A stretch of 45,785 bases of DNA from DAOTVC01 sp034437215 (GCA_034437215.1 DAOTVC010000081.1:1-45785); one strand, 5' to 3'. Positions 8,360 through 17,058 are shown, counted from the stretch's first letter. Notes: generated by a model not told the origin, from the letters alone. Program-made: numbers and translations.

Positions 8360-10891
8360 CTATACGCCCTCCTGCTCCTTCATCAGCTGCAAGCGGAACT
8401 CCGCGGCAGACTCCAGCACCCGCCCGACGTCCGGCACCTGCTGCATCCGCTGGAGGCGTTTGCCCAGCTTGGGCCGGGCGTTCTCGTTCTCCTCGCGGAT
8501 CTGCTCCACGCCGAGCTCGCGGACGGTGGTGCTCATCTCCTTCATGATGCGGGACCACTTCGCGCCCTCCGTGGCAGAGACGGACTCCACGCGGAAGCGC
8601 TCGGGCGTGATCCCCAGGCGCTCCAGCTGCTTCGCCACCTTGTCCATGCGCTCTCCGGCGTGGACGCGCCCCTCGATGTAGTGGCAGTCCTGGGGATGGC
8701 AACCGGAGACGAGGACGGCCCCTGCGCCCAGCCGGAAGGCCTCCATCACGAAGTCGGCGTCGACGCGCCCGGCGCACATCACCATGATGTTACGGGTGTT
8801 CGCCGGGTACTCGAAGTGGCTCGTACCGGCGTTGTCGGCGCCCATGCCGCTACACCAGCGACAGGTGAAGGCGAGGACCTTTTCCTCGGGCCGGTCGGCG
8901 AGGAGGGCGTGGACCTGCGCAAGAATCTGGGCGTCGGTAAAGTGGTGCTGGGAGATAGCGTTGCCCGGACACTCCGCCACACAGGTGCCGCAGCCGTGGC
9001 ACTTAGCGGGCACGATGGTCGTCGCCTCGCCGGAGCCCGGCTTGTTGATGATGGCGCCGTAGGGGCAGGTGTTGGCGCAGATGGTGCACTTCCCGCCCGT
9101 GGAGTTGAGGCAGCGCTCGGGCCAGACGTAGGCGACGATGGGATCGATCTTCCACTTGTCCTGGGTGAGGACCCGGGCGGCACGTCCCGCCGCGCCGCTC
9201 CCCTGCCCCACGCTCTGGGGGATGTCCTTGGGTCCCTGAGCGGAGCCCGCCAGGTAGATCCCCTCGGTGGGGGTATCGAGCGGCTTGAGCTTGGGATGGG
9301 ACTCCAGGAACCAGCCGTGGACGTCGTTGGGCACGGTGAGGGTACGCCCCAGCTCGAAGGCGCCGTCGCTGGAGACGGCAGCCGTCGCCAGCCCCACCAT
9401 CTCGAACTCCAGCTCTACCGGCTTGCCGAGCCCGATGTTCTCCGAGCGGACGATGAGGTTCTTCGTCTCGGGATCCTCGTAAATCTCCGAGGGTCGGCCC
9501 TGGACGAAGTGGACGCCCGCCTGGCGCGCGCGCTCGTAGAACTCCTCGTAGGTCTTGCCCGGCGCGCGGATGTCGATACGGAAGATGGTGATGTCCATCT
9601 CCGGGTAGAGCCACTTGAGGAGGAGCGCGTTCTTGATGGTGTACATGCAACAGAAGCCGGAGCAGTACTCGTTGTAGCGCTTGTCCCGGGAGCCGACGCA
9701 CTGGATGAGGCCCAGACTCTCGGGCACCTTGCCGTCGGAGGGCCGGACGAACTCGCCGACTGTGGGACCTCCTGCACAGTGCAGGCGCTCGATCTCCATC
9801 ATCGTCGTGACGTTGTCGTAGAGACCGAAGCCGTACTCCTCGATGTCGGTAGGATCCCAGGTGTCGTAGCCCGTCGCCACGATGATGGTTCCGATCTCCA
9901 GCTCGATAAGTTCCGGCTCCTCGGCGAAGTTGATGGCGTTCAGCTCCCCGCAGGCCTCGACGCACTTGTAGCACTCGATGCAGGCGTCGCGGTCGATGGT
10001 GTAGATGGAGGGGACGGCCTGGTCCATGGGGACGTAGATGGCCTTTCGGGGCCCCAACCCCTCCTCGAACTCGTTGGGGATGTCGATGGGGCAGACCTCG
10101 GCGCAGAGGCCGCAGCCGGTGCACCTGTCGAGGTCGACGTAACGGGCCTTGCGCTCCACCTTCACGGTGAAGTTGCCGATGTAGCCGTTGACCTCCTGGA
10201 CCTCGGAGTAGGTCAGGAGATGAATGTGCGGGTTCTTGCCCACGTCCACCATCTTCGGCGCCTCGATACAGATGGAGCAGTCCATCGTGGGGAAGGTCTT
10301 GTCCAGCTGCGCCATTCGCCCGCCGATGGTGGGCGTCTTCTCCACCAGGTAGGTCTCGATTCCCATGTCCGCCAGATCCAGCGCGGCGCTGATCCCGGCG
10401 ATACCCCCGCCGATGATCAGGGCCTGCTTGGTGACGGGGACCTCGAGGTGCTGGAGGGGCTCGACGTAGGAGACCTTCGCCACCGCCGCCGCCACGATCT
10501 CCTTGGCCTTCTCGATGGCGGCCTCCTTCTCGTGGGAGTGAACCCAGGAGTCGTGCTCGCGGATGTTCGCCATCTGGAACATGAAGGGGTTGAGACCCGC
10601 GTCGGCGATGCAGGACTGGAAGGTGGGCTCGTGCATGGCGACGCTGCACGCCGCCACCACCACCCGGTCGAGGTCGTGCTCCTGGATGTCCTGCTGAATC
10701 AGCCCCTGCCCGGGATCGGAGCACATGTAGCGGTGCTCCTTGGCGATCACGACGTTGGGCAGCGTCTTGGCGTACTCCACGACCTCCGACGGCGTCACCA
10801 CACTGGCGATGTTGGAGCCGCAGTGGCAGACGTAGACGCCGATGCGCGGCCCCCGGTTCTCTCCCTGGCCGTTACCTTTGTTTTTTACCAC
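8360..10891 (-). CDS. hdrA: HdrA-MvhD fusion, FAD/iron-sulfur electron-bifurcation type subunit
   Basis: 843 residues. Domains in order: HdrA N-terminal domain (GVYVCHCGSN at 18-27), FAD-binding Rossmann fold (IIGGGIAG, 159-166), two ferredoxin clusters (C257-C267 and C304-C314), the thioredoxin-reductase-like remainder, two more ferredoxin clusters (C602-C609 and C631-C641), then an MvhD domain from about 670 with C677/C680, C706, C731 and C736. In methanogens HdrA carries the bifurcating flavin and MvhD brings electrons from a hydrogenase or dehydrogenase; here both are one chain. GTG start with GAGGAGT upstream. With an AOR next door, the likely electron donor is aldehyde oxidation (inference). 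Confidence 0.94.
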   Translation of the reverse strand: MVKNKGNGQGENRGPRIGVYVCHCGSNIASVVTPSEVVEYAKTLPNVVIAKEHRYMCSDPGQGLIQQDIQEHDLDRVVVAACSVAMHEPTFQSCIADAGLNPFMFQMANIREHDSWVHSHEKEAAIEKAKEIVAAAVAKVSYVEPLQHLEVPVTKQALIIGGGIAGISAALDLADMGIETYLVEKTPTIGGRMAQLDKTFPTMDCSICIEAPKMVDVGKNPHIHLLTYSEVQEVNGYIGNFTVKVERKARYVDLDRCTGCGLCAEVCPIDIPNEFEEGLGPRKAIYVPMDQAVPSIYTIDRDACIECYKCVEACGELNAINFAEEPELIELEIGTIIVATGYDTWDPTDIEEYGFGLYDNVTTMMEIERLHCAGGPTVGEFVRPSDGKVPESLGLIQCVGSRDKRYNEYCSGFCCMYTIKNALLLKWLYPEMDITIFRIDIRAPGKTYEEFYERARQAGVHFVQGRPSEIYEDPETKNLIVRSENIGLGKPVELEFEMVGLATAAVSSDGAFELGRTLTVPNDVHGWFLESHPKLKPLDTPTEGIYLAGSAQGPKDIPQSVGQGSGAAGRAARVLTQDKWKIDPIVAYVWPERCLNSTGGKCTICANTCPYGAIINKPGSGEATTIVPAKCHGCGTCVAECPGNAISQHHFTDAQILAQVHALLADRPEEKVLAFTCRWCSGMGADNAGTSHFEYPANTRNIMVMCAGRVDADFVMEAFRLGAGAVLVSGCHPQDCHYIEGRVHAGERMDKVAKQLERLGITPERFRVESVSATEGAKWSRIMKEMSTTVRELGVEQIREENENARPKLGKRLQRMQQVPDVGRVLESAAEFRLQLMKEQEGV

Positions 10892-10948
10892 ACTATGACT
10901 CCTCTTCCCTGGTCCCCGGTCTTGATCACGAATCTCCTGTTCTTCAGC

Positions 10949-11437
10949 CTACTTCCCCGCCGTCTCCTCGGTGACCCGCGCGCGGCGCGAGCGTTGGGCG
11001 CGGCGGTCGGGCGTCGTGAGTTCCAGGGCGTCCTTGGGGCACCAGAGGATGCACTGGGGCTCCTCCTCGTCCTGGCACTGATCACAGATCTCGGCCATCT
11101 TCGTCGCGGGGTTGATGGAGATGGCGCCGAAATCACAGGCCTCGATGCACCAGGCGCAGCCGTCGCAGCGCTCGGCGTCGATGCTGATGAGGCCGGTCAC
11201 GGGGTCCTGCTCCAGGGCGTCACGGGTACAGGCGATGACGCAGGGCGCGTCCTCGCAGGTGCGGCAGGCGATGGCGGTCACGAGGACCTCGTCGACGCGC
11301 ACGGTGCGGATGCGGCTGCGGTAGGTGTTGTACTCCCCCGTTTTGGTGAAGGAGCAGATATACTCGCAGAGCTGGCAACCCACGCACTTCTCGGGATCGC
11401 AGGTCACGTACTGATACTTTGACGTTGATGTCGGCAT
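10949..11437 (-). CDS. AOR-associated 4Fe-4S ferredoxin subunit
   Basis: 162 residues, cytoplasmic. It has the four-cluster HycB/DmsB-type layout: CX2CX2CX3C starting CVGCQLCEYIC, then CRTCEDAPCVIAC, CDGCAWCIEAC and CDQCQDEEEPQC. This type of ferredoxin is the small electron-transfer partner encoded next to bacterial AORs. ATG with GAGGAGAGG upstream. It lies 10 bases after the AOR stop and 57 bases before hdrA, matching the route AOR to ferredoxin to HdrA-MvhD. Confidence 0.88.
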   Translation of the reverse strand: MPTSTSKYQYVTCDPEKCVGCQLCEYICSFTKTGEYNTYRSRIRTVRVDEVLVTAIACRTCEDAPCVIACTRDALEQDPVTGLISIDAERCDGCAWCIEACDFGAISINPATKMAEICDQCQDEEEPQCILWCPKDALELTTPDRRAQRSRRARVTEETAGK

Positions 11438-11447
11438 GTTCCTCTCC

Positions 11448-13334
11448 TCAGACTCCGATTTCCTCGGCCACGTCGTCCATCCCCAGCTCGATCAGCTTCT
11501 CCTTGGGGATCAGACCTTCCTTCGTCCAGCCCTTGGCCTCGTAGTAGAGGGCCTTCAGGTACTCCAGCTCCTCGTCGGTGACCACGTATCCCGCCGAGGG
11601 CCCCTTGGTCATGGGATCGTGCTTCCAGCGATAGGGCAGGTCGTCGTCTTCGCGCGTCCAGCCCTCGCGGATGTTGAAGGCCTTCTTGATGGTGTGGGCC
11701 CGCTCGCCGATGAGATCGACGTCATCGTAGTCGAACTCCCAGCCGGTGGTGGCGTTGATGAGGGCCGCGATGGCGGGCCAGGCGCCCTCCCGATCGGCCT
11801 TGCCGGTGAAGCAGCGGCGGATGAACTTGCAGAGGGGGAGCGTGTCGTAGACGGCGGCGTACTCCTCGGTGCTCTTGGCAAGCTCACCCCGCGTCTCGTC
11901 GACGGAGAAGCGATCGACCCAGCCCTTGATGTCGGGGTCGTAGGCCGCGGTGCGGTTGTGGCAGCCGCCCCGGGTGCCGACGGCCAGCCCCACGGCGAAG
12001 GTCTTGAGACCCCGGGGGTCGTATCCCGGCGCCTCAAGCCCCTTGGTGTTCATGGCCCACTTGTAGCTCTCCGTCCCCCGCTCCTCGTCGATGCGCCGGC
12101 TGGCGATGCGGGTGCCCTCGGCGAGCAGGTCGCCGAGGCCCTCGCGGTCGCGGATCATCTCCGCCAGCGCCACGGCGGCTTCGGCATTGCCGAAGGTGGG
12201 CTCGAAGCCCTCGGGGAACCGGGCGCACTTGAAGTCCTCCTTGGTAAGGACGCCGCGCTCGAAGGACTCCATGGTCCAGCTGAGGGTGACGCCGCTGCTC
12301 ATGGCGTCCATCCCCCCCTCGTCGGCGATGTCGATGAGCTTGATGACGGCGTTCATGTCGTTGATGCCCAGGTTCGGGCCGTTGGCGAAGAGGCACTCGT
12401 ACTCGATGCCCGTCATGGCGCCCTTCCAGGGGCCCGTCTTCGCCACCGACATCTGCTCACAGGCGATGGGGCACTGCGCACAGGCGATCTTCTTCACCTT
12501 GTGGTGCTCCTCGAGGTACTCGCCGCTGACCATCTCGGCGTCCTCGAAGACCCCCTCCTGGTAGTTGCGGGTGGGCAGCAGCCCGAACTTGTTCATGTTG
12601 AGGACGTTGGTGACGGTACCCAACACACGATACTTGGAGGTGTGGGGGCCCTGGGAGGCCTCGGTGATGTCGAAGGACATCTTCATCAGCGTCTCCGGAT
12701 CGGCGACTCGCACCCCTTTCGTCCCGCGGACGGAGACCGCCTTGAGCTTCTTGGAGCCCCAGACGGCGCCATGGCCCGTACGGCCCGCCTGCCGCCCGTC
12801 GTTGGTAACGTTCGCAAAGCGCACCAGGTTCTCACCGGCCGGCCCCAAGGTCGCGGAGCGCACCTGATCATCGCCCAGATCCTCGCGGATGGCCTCCTCG
12901 GTCTCGAAAGTGTTCAACCCCAGGAGGTGGGAGGCATCGCGGAACTGCACCCGATCGTCGTCGATGAAGAGGGTGACCCACTCATCACTCGATCCGTGGA
13001 TGACCACCCCATCCCACCCGGCCCGCTTGAGAGCGACGGAGAACCAGCTGCCTGAGAGGCTGTCACCGATGAAGCCGGTCAGAGGGGATTTGGAAGCCAG
13101 ACCGAACTTTCCGCCGACGGGGACCGGGGTGCCGGCAAAGATGCCGTTGGCGAAGCAGATAGGGTTGGCAGGCGAGAGAGGGTCACAACCCGGCTCGATG
13201 TTCTCCCAACAGAGGCGGGTCGCCATGGAGACGCCCCCGATGTAGGTCTGGTACCAGACCTCGGGCTTCTCCTCAACCCAATGCTTCCGCTCGGTCAGGT
13301 CGATGTGCAGAATCTTACCGCTGTATCCGTACAT
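11448..13334 (-). CDS. aor: Tungsten-dependent aldehyde ferredoxin oxidoreductase family enzyme
   Basis: 628 residues, full AOR length. N-terminal GKILHIDLTE and YIGGVSMATRL, pterin-phosphate binding region, the 4Fe-4S ligands C285/C288/C292 (CX2CX3C) plus C502 in TLPLCKF, and the AOR signatures GMDAMSSGVTLSW and GTRGGCHNR. The family oxidises aldehydes to acids with ferredoxin at a W-bis-pterin centre. ATG with GGAGGAG upstream. The neighbour genes (MoaD-like, ferredoxin, HdrA) also recall the benzoyl-CoA reductase BamBC-DEF layout, but the sequence motifs look like AOR rather than BamB. Substrate is not deducible. Confidence 0.9.
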   Translation of the reverse strand: MYGYSGKILHIDLTERKHWVEEKPEVWYQTYIGGVSMATRLCWENIEPGCDPLSPANPICFANGIFAGTPVPVGGKFGLASKSPLTGFIGDSLSGSWFSVALKRAGWDGVVIHGSSDEWVTLFIDDDRVQFRDASHLLGLNTFETEEAIREDLGDDQVRSATLGPAGENLVRFANVTNDGRQAGRTGHGAVWGSKKLKAVSVRGTKGVRVADPETLMKMSFDITEASQGPHTSKYRVLGTVTNVLNMNKFGLLPTRNYQEGVFEDAEMVSGEYLEEHHKVKKIACAQCPIACEQMSVAKTGPWKGAMTGIEYECLFANGPNLGINDMNAVIKLIDIADEGGMDAMSSGVTLSWTMESFERGVLTKEDFKCARFPEGFEPTFGNAEAAVALAEMIRDREGLGDLLAEGTRIASRRIDEERGTESYKWAMNTKGLEAPGYDPRGLKTFAVGLAVGTRGGCHNRTAAYDPDIKGWVDRFSVDETRGELAKSTEEYAAVYDTLPLCKFIRRCFTGKADREGAWPAIAALINATTGWEFDYDDVDLIGERAHTIKKAFNIREGWTREDDDLPYRWKHDPMTKGPSAGYVVTDEELEYLKALYYEAKGWTKEGLIPKEKLIELGMDDVAEEIGV

Positions 13335-13350
13335 AGATCATTCTCCTCCA

Positions 13351-13394
13351 CAGAACAGGAACAGAAAACAGGAACAGGAACAGGAACAGGAACA
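13351..13394 (-). repeat. TTCCTG hexamer tandem repeat in the AOR leader
   Basis: On the minus strand about six copies of a TTCCTG-like hexamer, one interrupted (TTTTCTG). The tract fills the space between the moaD-like stop and the AOR ribosome site; it ends one base before GGAGGAG. Confidence 0.85.
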
Positions 13395-13398
13395 TGCG

Positions 13399-13683
13399 TT
13401 ATCCACCGGCTAACACGGACATCAAGAGAATAAGATCGCCATCCTGGGGGCTCTCGTCCAGCTGATCCTCACGCAGCATGTGGCGCCCATTGAGGTTGAG
13501 CATATTTGAGGCGAAGAGAGCAGGACCCTCGGGCTGAATGACTTGACCAATGAGTACGGGGTATCGGGTACCGAGGATGGCGAGGATATCTCTGAATGTG
13601 GTGTCGTCTGCGACCTCGAGCGGGACTTCACGCACGCCAGTGAGGACCCGAGAAATGCCCCCCAGTTCAACCAGAATATTCAC
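13399..13683 (-). CDS. MoaD/ThiS-family ubiquitin-like protein
   Basis: 94 residues, beta-grasp fold with the required C-terminal Gly-Gly (LMSVLAGG), which is adenylated and thiocarboxylated to donate sulfur in pterin cofactor synthesis. GTG start with GGAAGG upstream. First gene of the AOR operon; MoaD-like genes next to AOR are common and are taken to serve the tungstopterin cofactor. Compared with housekeeping MoaD it is slightly longer at the N-terminus. Confidence 0.87.
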   Translation of the reverse strand: MNILVELGGISRVLTGVREVPLEVADDTTFRDILAILGTRYPVLIGQVIQPEGPALFASNMLNLNGRHMLREDQLDESPQDGDLILLMSVLAGG

Positions 13684-13970
13684 AAACTACCTTCCACAAT
13701 ATCGGTGAAGGCGCAACTACGATGCCTAGGGTTGATCATAGCCATGCCATTCCTTGAGTTCGCTGATCGGCTAACATCGGGCTTCGTTGTGCACCTATTT
13801 TAACTGAACCTTTACACAGTGCAAGTGGAGCAACCATCCCTCTCTATTCTCCGACAGTTCTCCACCCTGTCAAGCGACAAACCTCAACCGCCGCCCCTGC
13901 AATTCCACACACCGGGTTATAATGGCTCCGTGAAGGGTAACAGACGAGATAGAGAGACGAAGGGGGAGAC
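13684..13970. other. Divergent intergenic region between AOR operon and GT2 gene
   Basis: No gene seen. A TATAAT at 13918-13923 reads toward the glycosyltransferase gene, but no convincing -35 box is spaced before it. A TATGAT on the minus strand at 13736-13741 could serve the moaD-like/AOR operon, also without a clear -35. Confidence 0.35.
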
Positions 13971-15452
13971 GTGATTTTGAAAGCACTGGCGTACAGCTAC
14001 ACAGCAACACTGGCGGGGCTGGCCATCTACGCCCTGCACCTGATGGTACTCATCCTGCTCTACCTGCGCCACCGAGGGGAGAGGAGCTCTCCTGCGCCCG
14101 TCCTCCCGGCAGATAGCCTACCTGAGGTGACCGTGCAGATTCCCTTACGCAACGAGCGGTACGTGGTAGAGCGCATTCTGCAGGCGGTTGCAGCGCTAGA
14201 CTGGCCCAAAGAGAAGTTGACCGTCCAGATTCTCGATGACTCGGACGACGACACGACCGCGATCGCTAAGCGCGAGGCGCGCCGGTTACGGGCCGCCGGA
14301 TTGGAGGTCCGAGTCTACCACCGCAGCCAACCAGAAGGACACAAAGCCGGGGCCCTCGCAGCGGGGTTGCGGAAGGCACGGGGAGCCTTCATCGCTCTCT
14401 TCGACGCCGACTTCTGCCCCCCGCACGACTTTCTCAGGCGTACCGTCCCCCATCTGGTGGCACGACCGGAATTAGGGATGGTCCAGGCACGCTGGGGCCA
14501 TCTCAACGCTCAATACTCACTGCTCACCCGCGTCCAGGCGCTGCTTCTGGACGCTCACTTCACCGTCGAACACCTGGCTCGCAACCGCTCCGGGCTCCTC
14601 ATGAACTTCAACGGCACGGCGGGGGTCTGGCGGCGTGCGGCCATCGTGGACGCGGGAGGCTGGCAGAGCGACACCGTAGCCGAGGATCTCGACCTGAGTT
14701 ATCGGGCGCAGATCCGCGGCTGGCAGATCCTCTACCTGCCCGAGGTCGTAGCCCCGGCGGAGCTGCCCCCTCTGGTGACCGCCTTCAAGCAGCAGCAGTA
14801 CCGCTGGGCCAAGGGAGCGGCACAGTCTTTGAGGAAGTTGGCAGGCCCCCTCCTCCGCTCCCCCCACCTCACGACGGTGCAGAAGGGGATGGCGTTGCTC
14901 CACCTCAGCGGCTACGTCACCCAACCCCTCTTCCTGCTCACGCTGCTCCTGGCGGTCCCCCTCGTGCTGGCGGCGCCGCCCCTGCCCTCCCCCACGGCCT
15001 TCTTGGGCAGCGTCATCGCCGTCCCCCCCCTCCTCTACCTGCTGGGCCAGATGGCCCTCTACCGTGACTGGCCCCGGCGTATGCTGATCTATCCGCTTCT
15101 CATGCTGCTGGGAATGGGGCTCGCCTGGACCAACACGCTGGCCTTCGTCGATGGGCTGCTGCACTGGGGAGGGGAGTTCCGGCGCACACCCAAGTACCGG
15201 CTGCAAGCGCGGAGGGGGGTCTGGAAGGGTGCGTGGTATCGGCCGGCCCTCGACCGCACCCTCTGGGGAGAGCTGGCGCTGGCGCTCTACGCTCTGCTGG
15301 GGCTCTGGGCCGCTCTGCGACTTAACCACCATGACCTCCTCCCCGTCATCCTCACCTTTGCAGGGGGGGAGCTCCTGATGGCAAGTACCAGCCTGCTCCA
15401 ACACTGGGCGGCTGCTCCCGGGACGGAGGGCCCCCGGACGACCTCGCCCTAA
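13971..15452 (+). CDS. Family 2 processive-type glycosyltransferase (CslA/cellulose synthase-like)
   Basis: 493 residues, inner-membrane enzyme. One N-terminal helix (about 10-32), a cytoplasmic GT2 domain with the D,D,D,QxxRW set: D89-D90 in ILDDSDD, DAD at 145-147, ED at 239-240 in VAEDLDL and QQQYRW at 274-279, then about four to five C-terminal helices. These residues bind the nucleotide sugar and acceptor in processive beta-glycan synthases such as cellulose, mannan or glucomannan synthases. GTG start with AGGGGGAG six bases upstream. It stands alone between a divergent operon and a strong terminator. Product polysaccharide is unknown. Confidence 0.88.
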   Translation: MILKALAYSYTATLAGLAIYALHLMVLILLYLRHRGERSSPAPVLPADSLPEVTVQIPLRNERYVVERILQAVAALDWPKEKLTVQILDDSDDDTTAIAKREARRLRAAGLEVRVYHRSQPEGHKAGALAAGLRKARGAFIALFDADFCPPHDFLRRTVPHLVARPELGMVQARWGHLNAQYSLLTRVQALLLDAHFTVEHLARNRSGLLMNFNGTAGVWRRAAIVDAGGWQSDTVAEDLDLSYRAQIRGWQILYLPEVVAPAELPPLVTAFKQQQYRWAKGAAQSLRKLAGPLLRSPHLTTVQKGMALLHLSGYVTQPLFLLTLLLAVPLVLAAPPLPSPTAFLGSVIAVPPLLYLLGQMALYRDWPRRMLIYPLLMLLGMGLAWTNTLAFVDGLLHWGGEFRRTPKYRLQARRGVWKGAWYRPALDRTLWGELALALYALLGLWAALRLNHHDLLPVILTFAGGELLMASTSLLQHWAAAPGTEGPRTTSP

Positions 15453-15479
15453 CGAGAGCCCGACACGTCCGGCAGCTAC

Positions 15480-15511
15480 AAAAGAGACGAGGCAGGGGCC
15501 TCGTCTCTTTT
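15480..15511 (+). terminator. Bidirectional rho-independent terminator
   Basis: Fourteen-base-pair perfect stem (left arm 15480-15493, right arm 15498-15511, loop AGGG) with AAAA on one side and TTTT on the other. It stands between the convergent GT2 and bactofilin genes and can serve both. Confidence 0.92.
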
Positions 15512-15538
15512 AAACCCACGTCTCTCAAAAGCAGCGAT

Positions 15539-15698
15539 GGCTCCCCTGAAAGAACTATGTCTCACCACGGAGGACACAAAGAGCACTGAGAAAATCACGA
15601 AGATCTTTGTGAAAGTTAAGCCTGAAGTTCTCCTTTGTGAAATTTAACATCCAAAATCTCCGTGCTCTCCGTGGTAAGAGACCTTTTTCAGCGGAGCC
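15539..15698. mobile_element. Family C MITE-like element, copy C1
   Basis: 160-bp non-coding element with long imperfect terminal inverted repeats: left end starts GGCTCCCCTGAAA and continues to CACCACGGAG, right end read inward starts GGCTCCGCTGAAA and continues to TACCACGGAG. It is flanked by a perfect 6-bp direct repeat AGCGAT (15533-15538 and 15699-15704). A second copy of identical length is at 44682. No ORF inside, so it would need a transposase supplied in trans. Confidence 0.85.
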
Positions 15699-15719
15699 AG
15701 CGATGGGTGCAGAATTGAC

Positions 15720-16205
15720 CTACTTCTTCTCCTCCTCCTCGGGTTTAGGAGCAGGCTTGGGAGGGCTGCCGGGTCTGGAGGCGCGGGGCGGTTCGATATC
15801 GGGGGGCTCGAGATCCTGGGGCATCTCGATCTTCCCGCTGACGTAGGCGCCTTCGTTGGTCAGAATGGATTTGACATCCAGGTCACCCCAGACGCGTCCC
15901 GTGGCGAGGATTTCAACCCGGTTCGCATGCACGTTGCCCTTCACGGCTCCGGCAATCGAAAGATTGTTCGCTTTGACTTCGGCGAGCACCTTGGCGCTCT
16001 CCGTGATCACCATGTTTCCCGTCGTCTCGATGTTGCCCTCGACCACACCTTCGACGCGTAGACCGCCATCCCCCTGTACCTGACCCTTGATATAGGTGTT
16101 GGGTCCGATGGTCGTCTCGATGGGCTTGCTGTTCGTCGTCGGACGAGCGGTGCTGGGCTGGGCCTGCGGCTGCGCTTCGGGCTTCGATTTCTCTCTTCCC
16201 CACAT
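15720..16205 (-). CDS. Bactofilin (polymer-forming cytoskeletal protein)
   Basis: 161 residues. A central bactofilin (DUF583) beta-helix domain at about 30-125 with characteristic rungs: IGPNTYIKGQVQGDGGLRVE, then GNIETTGNMVITESAKV, KGNVHANRVEI and GRVWGDLDV. N- and C-terminal tails are disordered and rich in Pro, Ala and Glu/Lys, as usual. Bactofilins self-assemble into filaments at the membrane and localise envelope enzymes. ATG with AAGGAGGAA upstream. Downstream of a DUF4446 gene on the same strand with a 92-base gap; they may share a transcript. Confidence 0.93.
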   Translation of the reverse strand: MWGREKSKPEAQPQAQPSTARPTTNSKPIETTIGPNTYIKGQVQGDGGLRVEGVVEGNIETTGNMVITESAKVLAEVKANNLSIAGAVKGNVHANRVEILATGRVWGDLDVKSILTNEGAYVSGKIEMPQDLEPPDIEPPRASRPGSPPKPAPKPEEEEKK

Positions 16206-16297
16206 AGTCTTCCTCCTTGGGAGTGATTACGGGCTCAGAATCAAACCATCTCTAAACCAATGATACCGATAGTAGGGTGAATGTCAACTCCGGAACG

Positions 16298-16780
16298 CTA
16301 GGAGGACTCCACCATCTGGCGGGCCTCCCCTAAGACCTGCTGCTCCTCGGCGCTGAGGCTGTGAACGGAGCGCCACTGCTTGACGGGCTTGCCGTAGACG
16401 CGCATATCGTGACCGTGTAGACAGGAGAGCAGCAGGCCATTGCCCACAGCGTCGACCAACGCCAGGGAGAAGCTCTGATCCCCGCCCACATTCGAGAAGG
16501 CCTGGTAGCGCACGATGCTGTGCCCCTGGATGGTGTGCGGCATGATCTTCTCCAGGCGGCGCACCCCTCCTCCCATCTGACGCAACTGCGTACCCTGCTC
16601 GTCGACCCGTTGGGAGAGGCTGATCACCGACTGCTCTTCGCTCTCCTCCGTCAACGCCAACAGATTCTTGTACCGCATCTCGAGGTTCTTCTGACGCTTT
16701 TCCAGCGTGTAGATCCAGTAAGCTGCAACAAAAAGCAGAATGGTCTCTGCGATGACCCAGGGTAACAGGACCCCTTCCAT
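16298..16780 (-). CDS. DUF4446 family membrane-anchored protein
   Basis: 160 residues. One N-terminal transmembrane helix (about 7-24), a coiled-coil segment (about 25-75, KRQKNLEMRYKNLLAL and ISLSQRVDEQGTQLRQMG), then the compact DUF4446 domain with YQAFSNVGGDQSFSLALVD, HGHDMRVYGKPV and the C-terminal LSAEEQQVL. Function of the family is unknown. It lies upstream of bactofilin on the same strand, suggesting an envelope or cytoskeleton-linked role (inference). Repeat element A1 is inserted 42 bases upstream of its start. Confidence 0.85.
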   Translation of the reverse strand: MEGVLLPWVIAETILLFVAAYWIYTLEKRQKNLEMRYKNLLALTEESEEQSVISLSQRVDEQGTQLRQMGGGVRRLEKIMPHTIQGHSIVRYQAFSNVGGDQSFSLALVDAVGNGLLLSCLHGHDMRVYGKPVKQWRSVHSLSAEEQQVLGEARQMVESS

Positions 16781-16821
16781 AGGCCAGATCCTTCCTTTCC
16801 ATCTCGTGTCTCAGTGCCTGC

Positions 16822-16970
16822 GTCTGTAAAAAACAACTTTCCGACGTTGGGTACATATGTACCGACGTGGCTCTCTGGGAGCGCTGGGGGCACGCAGAGC
16901 TCAAACTCGCCAAGAGAAGCCTTTCCTTCTGACTCCAGGGATTGCGGAAAGTTATACGTTTGCGAACCCT
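16822..16970 (+). mobile_element. Family A MITE-like element, copy A1
   Basis: About 149 bp, ends GTCTGTAA...AACTTTCCGACG and CGGAAAGTTATACG...CGAACCCT. The inner ends are inverted (ACTTTCCG/CGGAAAGT). Same orientation as A2, inverse of A3. No ORF. It lies between the DUF4446 start and the metallopeptidase promoter. Its middle has diverged more than those of A2 and A3. Confidence 0.75.
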
Positions 16971-17030
16971 AAAGGGCCATTATAGCCGATTTCGCTCGAC
17001 GGCAAAGCAGCCATCCGGGGGAGGATCCAA

Positions 17031-17058
17031 TTGGCCTCCGCCCGTCTTCAGGTATAAT
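17031..17058 (+). promoter_or_regulatory. Sigma-70-type promoter of the metallopeptidase/murI operon
   Basis: TTGGCC, 16-base spacer, TATAAT. The repeat element B1 begins three bases after the -10, so transcription should start inside the element and carry it in the leader. Confidence 0.6.

Noticed and set aside
8171..11422. 1083-codon plus-strand open frame
   Set aside because: Antisense shadow of hdrC, hdrA and the ferredoxin gene, low complexity, no ribosome site or domain.
11436..13055. 539-codon plus-strand open frame
   Set aside because: Antisense shadow of the AOR gene.
11448..13334. Benzoyl-CoA reductase BamB
   Set aside because: Gene order is similar, but the motifs around the cluster and GTRGGCHNR match AOR, and no BamGHI or aromatic-pathway genes are present.
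13351..13394. CRISPR array
   Set aside because: Units are six bases with no spacers and no cas genes are nearby; it is a simple tandem repeat. The same applies to 44852-44882.
15539..15698. 9-bp target duplication CAGCGATGG for C1
   Set aside because: The outer bases belong to the element's own inverted ends; aligning C1 with C2 leaves a 6-bp duplication in both.
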